Notes under the pieces: model-generated
Seen by the model: the letters and a program-made list of their open reading frames with translations, nothing else
Told to the model about the DNA's origin: nothing
The model's database searches: none
Position numbers and translations under genes: made by a program
Assembly: GCA_005801395.1 (NCBI GenBank)
Contig: SYDV01000255.1
Coordinates: 1-5,417 of the forward strand
From: Planctomycetia bacterium
GTDB taxonomy: Bacteria > Planctomycetota > UBA11346
Direction of reading: 5' to 3'
Length of the DNA: 5,417 nt
Shown: positions 1 through 4,700 of the stretch, piece after piece
How the letters are laid out: every line of letters begins with the position of its first letter
Numbering within the stretch: position 1 is the first letter of the stretch

Positions 1-128
1 ATATAGCCAATGGGATTATTTAATTCGTGAGCGATTCCTGCTGTGAGTGTGCCCAGAGTAGCCATGCGCTCATGTTGGATGGAGGTCTCATCTATAGATT
101 GGTTGTGTTGCGAAGAATTAGCGGCCAT
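1..128 (-). CDS. Sensor histidine kinase, HisKA type (N-terminal 42 codons only, gene continues past the left edge)
   Basis: The visible 42 residues contain the dimerisation/phosphoacceptor H-box of a HisKA histidine kinase: RMATLGTLTAGIAHELNNP, followed by IGY, with His34 as the expected autophosphorylated residue. Only about 20 residues precede this helix, and they are polar (MAANSSQHNQSIDETSIQHE) with no signal peptide, membrane span or sensor domain. If the ATG at 128 is the true start, this is a cytosolic kinase that must receive its signal from a partner or from a C-terminal domain outside the window. The ATPase domain is not visible. The gene follows cheX after a single intervening codon (TGA GTT ATG), so it is very probably co-transcribed and translated by coupling; no convincing Shine-Dalgarno lies in front of it. 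The kinase identity is secure from the H-box; the cognate regulator is unknown. Confidence 0.85.
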   Translation of the reverse strand, partial: MAANSSQHNQSIDETSIQHERMATLGTLTAGIAHELNNPIGY

Positions 129-131
129 AAC

Positions 132-632
132 TCAAGCGGCTTTCTTTAGACTGACTTCCAAACTGAACTTACCAAATGGTGAAATAAAGGTAATCACTAT
201 GCAATGGTCAGATTTCTTTTGTGCATTGACATAATTACGTCCGGTAACAATTTTTGGTAAACCGATGTCAAATTTATAGCCTTTTTGTACCAGTCGATTT
301 TTTGCATCTCCTGCGATGATATTTAAAATTTCGCCAACGCCGTCGACCACCGTGGCAGTGATATTTTTTTGTTCTTCTCCAGCAATTTTTGACACCATTC
401 GAATGGCGATTTGTTCCGGAAAATTAAGTATAACGGTGCCATACATTTCACCCTTCAGCCCAATAATGCCACTGATGCCGTAGATTTCTTCGCTATCACG
501 CTTTTTAATAAAAAGTTTTTCGCGGGTTGGAACAATTTGGCACATGGTTTGAAACGTATGGACGGTCGCTTCAATGAATGGATTGATATAATCAACATTG
601 ATACCATGACTCATTTGCTGCCCTGACTGCAT
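132..632 (-). CDS. cheX: CheX-like chemotaxis/response-regulator phosphatase
   Basis: This 166-residue cytosolic protein matches the CheC/CheX/FliY phosphatase family, whose members dephosphorylate CheY-P or related receiver domains. The opening NVDYINPFIEATVHTF is typical of CheX. The active-site helix reads DGVGEILNIIAGDAKNRL, giving the family pattern D-x3-E-x2-N with the catalytic Glu and Asn, and a proline (GLPKIV) follows about 21 residues after that Asn, as expected. Only one such helix is present, as in CheX and unlike two-site CheC. The length is typical. The start is uncertain: the ATG at 632 has only a GGGG run about 12 bases upstream, whereas the in-frame ATG at 614 (MSHGINVDYINPF, 160 residues) has AGGG 6 bases ahead and still keeps the whole fold. 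The gene heads a unit with the HisKA kinase, so it may act on that kinase's regulator rather than in classical chemotaxis; this last point is inference. Confidence 0.9.
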   Translation of the reverse strand: MQSGQQMSHGINVDYINPFIEATVHTFQTMCQIVPTREKLFIKKRDSEEIYGISGIIGLKGEMYGTVILNFPEQIAIRMVSKIAGEEQKNITATVVDGVGEILNIIAGDAKNRLVQKGYKFDIGLPKIVTGRNYVNAQKKSDHCIVITFISPFGKFSLEVSLKKAA

Positions 633-636
633 GCAA

Positions 637-665
637 AGAGTACCCCATTGGCATCACCGTCGCAA
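637..665 (-). promoter_or_regulatory. Weak sigma70-like promoter candidate for cheX
   Basis: On the minus strand TTGCGA (660-665, 4 of 6 to the -35 consensus) is followed by a 17-base spacer and TACTCT (637-642, 3 of 6 to the -10). Transcription would start near position 630, which would exclude the ATG at 632 and favour the ATG at 614 with its AGGG. The match is poor enough to occur by chance, and the organism's sigma factor preference is unknown. Confidence 0.2.
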
Positions 666-742
666 GCTAGTCCGCTAAGGTGTTTGATGGCCGATTTGCT
701 GCTTCGGTCTTGTCTGTTGATGAACGTAACCACGCTGCATCC

Positions 743-1783
743 ATGCGTTTAGTCTTAGGTATTGAGAGCAGCTGTGATGAAACGGCAGTAGCGATCGTTG
801 GTGATGGTCAGCAGGTTCTCGCTGAAGTCATCGCAAGCCAAGCGGACGACTTTGCGACGTGGGGTGGTGTTGTGCCTGAATTGGCCGCACGCGGTCATGT
901 TGCCTCGTTACCTGGACTGATCGACCAAGTACTGAGCCAAGCTGGTGTACAACTTGAATCACTAGCTGGTTTAGCTGTTGGGGCGTGGCCAGGTTTGATT
1001 GGGAGTTTGCTGACCGGAGTCACTGCTGCCAAAGTTATCGCGCAACGTCGTGGGCTGCCTTTGGCTGCCGTCGATCACATTCAAGCGCACTTGGCCGCTG
1101 TTCACCTCGACCAGCCGAGCGTCACGTATCCGTTAGTGGGATTAGTCGCGTCAGGCGGTCATAGTAATTATTACCTGGGCGATGCGCCAGGGCGTTTTGT
1201 CATGATTGGTGGCACCATTGATGATGCGGCTGGCGAAGCATTCGATAAAGCGGCAGCGACCTTGGGCTTAGAATATCCCGGAGGCCCAATTATGGATCGC
1301 CGCGCCGCGTTGGGCAATCCACGGGCGTTGACGTTGCCACGTAGTTTTATTCACGATGATACTTTGCGCCTGAGTTTTGCCGGAATTAAAACAGCGTTGC
1401 TCTATCAAATTAAAGGACCGTTGGGCCGTGATCCAATGACCTTGGATGAAAAAGGCATCAATGATGCGTGCGCTGCCTTCCAAGCCGGTGTGGTTGATTG
1501 TTTGGTGAGTAAATTATTACTCGCTGCAAAAATTCATCAGGTGCGCGCAGTTGCCGTGGGTGGTGGAGTTGCTTGTAATAGCGAACTTCGAGCACGTTTA
1601 ACCACTGCTACCGCAGCCGCCGGATTACAATTATATTTACCAAAACCACGGCATTGTGCCGACAATGCCGCGATGATTGCTGCTTTAGGCCATTTTCAAA
1701 TTGAACGCGGGGAACTTGCCGGGCCAGATTTAGTTCCGTTGCCGACAGGTAACGCAGGACCGCGACGTAAGTCGTTGCGCTAA
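743..1783 (+). CDS. tsaD: tRNA N6-adenosine threonylcarbamoyltransferase TsaD
   Basis: TsaD (formerly Gcp/YgjD) transfers the threonylcarbamoyl group from threonylcarbamoyl-AMP to A37 of ANN-decoding tRNAs in the cytosol, working with TsaB and TsaE. The product is 346 residues, close to E. coli TsaD (337), and belongs to the ASKHA/Kae1 fold. Visible landmarks are GIESSCDET (6-14), WGGVVPELAARGHV (40-53), the metal-binding DHIQAH with His112 and His116, VASGGHS (135-141), the nucleotide-binding IDDAAGEAFDKAA run (159-171), YPGGP (178-182), SFAGIKTALLYQI (211-223), GGGVACNSELRARL (273-286) and CADNAAMIA (305-313) with the third metal ligand Asp307. The ATG at 743 is chosen because family members begin right at M-R-x-L-G-I-E; an upstream in-frame GTG at 680 would add 21 unconserved residues. 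Neither start has a clear Shine-Dalgarno. One oddity: the usually invariant T-x-GPGL motif reads G-A-WPGL, with Trp82 in place of Gly. The partner genes tsaB, tsaE and tsaC are not in the window. Confidence 0.95.
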   Translation: MRLVLGIESSCDETAVAIVGDGQQVLAEVIASQADDFATWGGVVPELAARGHVASLPGLIDQVLSQAGVQLESLAGLAVGAWPGLIGSLLTGVTAAKVIAQRRGLPLAAVDHIQAHLAAVHLDQPSVTYPLVGLVASGGHSNYYLGDAPGRFVMIGGTIDDAAGEAFDKAAATLGLEYPGGPIMDRRAALGNPRALTLPRSFIHDDTLRLSFAGIKTALLYQIKGPLGRDPMTLDEKGINDACAAFQAGVVDCLVSKLLLAAKIHQVRAVAVGGGVACNSELRARLTTATAAAGLQLYLPKPRHCADNAAMIAALGHFQIERGELAGPDLVPLPTGNAGPRRKSLR

Positions 1784-1787
1784 TTTA

Positions 1788-4700
1788 TTATTTTGCCAAG
1801 CGGACGATGCGAACGGGAACGTCGGCGTTCGCGTTGCCAGTTAGGATGGCTTCGCCCAGCGTGTGCAATGCGGCAAGAACGGCTTGTGGTCGGACGTGAA
1901 TCGTTTCGACAACTAATTGGCGTTGCCAATGTGCTGGCGGTTCGGTGTCTGCGGCAATAACTACCCGATAGGTTCCAGGTATAAGCGATTCGCTAAGTGT
2001 TTCGGTAGAAATGGTGGCAGGTGGGTTGAGATCCGCTGCCGCCGTTTTCCAGGTAATTTCATTGCTGATCAGCGTTTCATCGCCTTCCGCGTCTTGCACT
2101 AACACGGTGGCCTTATCTACGGCATGTGCTGACACCAAAACCTGTCCATTTATGATTTTTTCATCATTCGCCCACACGCCTGGTGGCCGTGCTGGCACGT
2201 TGATGGTAATTGAACTTTCAGCCGTATAGGCGCCTAAGACATGACCACTCGTGGTATTATCATCGGGCCAGGTTGCTGCTGTACTCAAGCGATAACTAGT
2301 GCCAGGAATAAAATCACCAATCAGATCGACGCCCTTTTCGGTCGTATGCAAGGTGACTTGAACTGGCGGATCGATTAGAATGCCTGGCGCTAATAGATCA
2401 CGCGGTGCCCCAGGATGACTGACATGAAGCGCAACGTGAATTAAACCAGTACTTGGTACGACCACATCGGCGTGCGTGAGGGTGAGCGTTTGTTGTAAAT
2501 CAATAGTCGTAGACCAAGAAGCCATGGTACCCAATGGACCAGCGGTGCCGATGGTCCCAGCTGGTAAATTAAGTGTGGCTTCACCGCGTGTTGGGGCGGT
2601 AACTAATAAACGAACGGTGGTAGCTGGGCTGGTGCTAATGGCACGCACCGTGGGTAATACGTTTACCGCGGTTGGCGCAACCGCCACGACGTTTGATTCG
2701 GTGGTTGGCGGTATAGTTGGTGTTATCGCATTATCGGCAGCGATGGTAACCGGTGGAGAAATAGCAGTGCTGACCGACTCGGCAGCTTGATGTGGAAGAG
2801 TTTCATTGGGAGTTGTGACGATGGGATTCGGATCTGTAACAATTTCCTCTTGAGTGGTTTTTGGGCTGGCCAACGTGACGTTGAGTGCTTTTGCAATAAC
2901 GAGTGGATCAACGTTTTGATTAAAGGTGAGTGTCACCATCGTGCCATCGCGACTAAAGGTCTCCACGGCGGCGTTGGCGACTGACAGTGCTGGCGTACTC
3001 CAAGAGCATACATGTGCCTGTGCCATGTGGAAACCGCTAGCGGTATGCCAATTTTTTTCGCTAAGCGTTGCCGTAAACGTGGTCGCCATTGGTAAATCAT
3101 TGGATGGAATAAAGGCCAGCGTGCGACGATCTTTCCAGGACCATTGGCCTGCAATGGCAGGTGATATTTGCGGAATGATCATCGGTGGCTTGGTGAGACC
3201 GATATCATCAACGACGTCTAAATTAAAGCGCCAGGTTAATGTCGGTTGGCCAACGAGAATCGTTTGATCATGAGCAACCGGAGCGACCGCAATTTCTACC
3301 ACATTTTTTGGCACAGACGTTAACCACGACCACCCAGCCCACGCCGCATTGATCGCGATAAGTATCGCGATCATCGGCCAGATTTTTGTGCGGGGTGGAG
3401 GGGACATGGGAGCGGTTTTTTTGTTGTTGGTTTTTGGGGTGGTATTGGGTGAATCGAGTCGGTGATCAGCAAGCGGAACCGGCGGTGGTTCTCGCGGTGG
3501 TGGATCAGGTGGTGGGTCGGGCGGTGGCTCGCTGACGGCGACTTCCGCGATGATTTTGGTTGCCACTAGATCGGGCACGACCACGGCGGTTGAGGTTGCT
3601 TCGACTTGAGTATCTAAATGACTGTCTTTAGTGATGGATTCAGGAACAACGCTGGCGACTTCTGGTTCAGCTTCTGGCTCATCCTGGGCGAGTTCGATTT
3701 CACGATGTTCGGTTGGTTCAGCCGCCGCGTGAGCGATGGCGGTTAATGGCTCGTTCGCTGGTAGTGGCACCGTTGGTTCTTCGTTTACGGCGACTGATTC
3801 GTTTTCGCTTATTGTTTCAGCGACCGGTGCATCAGCGACGGGTGGAATTTCCACCACTGGCTCAAAAGTGGATTCAATTTTAGTCGCTACTAATTCAGTT
3901 TTTGGTTCGCAGGCCTTAATCGGCTCAACCGTTGATTCAATGAGCGGAACAATTTCGGCGATTGGTTCGGGCGCGATAACTGGTTCGCTGATAACGGGTT
4001 CGTTGACGACGTCGGCAACAGGTTCTGGTGTGGTGGCTGCAACCGCAAAGCGTTGCGTTCCAGAATCGTCGTCGGAGGTCCAATGACGGGAAGCCTCGGC
4101 GGCGAACGGTAACGCGAGATCTTCATCTGTTATGGCGTTGTCATCAATTTCGTTGTCGACATCGGTTGCAGCTTCGCCGGTGATCGGTGATTCCAATTCT
4201 TCATCGAGATCATGCGCATGGAGGTCATCGCAGATGATCGTCGATGCTTCGGCGGCAACCGGTATATGTGTGTCCGAATCATCTTGTTCTACGGCACTTG
4301 GTGGCGCAATGGGCACCATTGGCGGTGGTGCCATAGTCGAAGCAAATTGGTCAGCGTCTTCGCACCATTGCGTAGCGGCTTCGGCGGCTGGCGGTGTAGA
4401 GACGTCGCTCTCTATTTGGTCATCACTGAGCGAGTCGTCTTCGCACCATTGCGTAGCGGCTTCGGCGGCGATGGGTTGCTCTAAAGCGTCATCATTAAAG
4501 GTGGCATGTTCATCATCGTCAAATTGGGTTGCCGCATCTGCTGCAGATGGCGGTGGGCTAACTTCTGCGTCAGCTATGAGTTGGTTTATTGCGATAACTT
4601 GTTCAACAGAGTTATCGGCCGCAGATTCAATAGTTATCGGTGATTTAACGGCGAATAAATCAACCACCGTGGGTTCCGCAGCAACAGGAATTTCCTCGTC

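Larger units (their letters stand above)
4050..4550 (-). repeat. Array of about six acidic protein repeats with core P-x-A-A-E-A-[AS]-T-x-W
   Basis: Units begin at minus-strand positions 4550, 4475, 4394, 4262, 4187 and 4109 and measure 25, 27, 44, 25, 26 and about 20 residues. Cores in order are PSAADAATQF, PIAAEAATQW, PPAAEAATQW, PVAAEASTII, PITGEAATDV and PFAAEASRHW. Each is followed by a run of Asp and Glu (for example CEDDSLSDDQ or CDDLHAHDLD). The third unit carries a Pro-rich insertion. A degenerate earlier copy, PVAAEPTVVD, starts at 4688. I do not recognise this as a named repeat family. Confidence 0.8.

Noticed and set aside
696..724. TTGCTG-17-GATGAA as a tsaD promoter
   Set aside because: The -10 matches only 3 of 6 consensus positions; this is no better than chance for a region of this length.
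680..742. Upstream GTG start for TsaD adding 21 residues
   Set aside because: The extra residues are not family-like, no Shine-Dalgarno precedes the GTG, and TsaD proteins begin at the M-R-x-L-G-I-E segment that starts at 743.
1809..1832. Inverted repeat GCGAACG / CGTTCGC (10-base loop) just past the tsaD stop, as a terminator
   Set aside because: No U-tract follows it on either strand, and it lies inside the last codons of the large gene. It might affect mRNA 3' ends but does not meet the criteria for an intrinsic terminator.
3736..4086. Plus-strand 116-codon Ser/Thr/Gly-rich open frame
   Set aside because: It is an antisense shadow of the low-complexity EP/EPV-rich part of the large protein, with no independent support.
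4050..4550. CRISPR-like direct repeats
   Set aside because: The repeat units are coding, in frame, diverged at the DNA level except for one pair, and have no uniform spacers.
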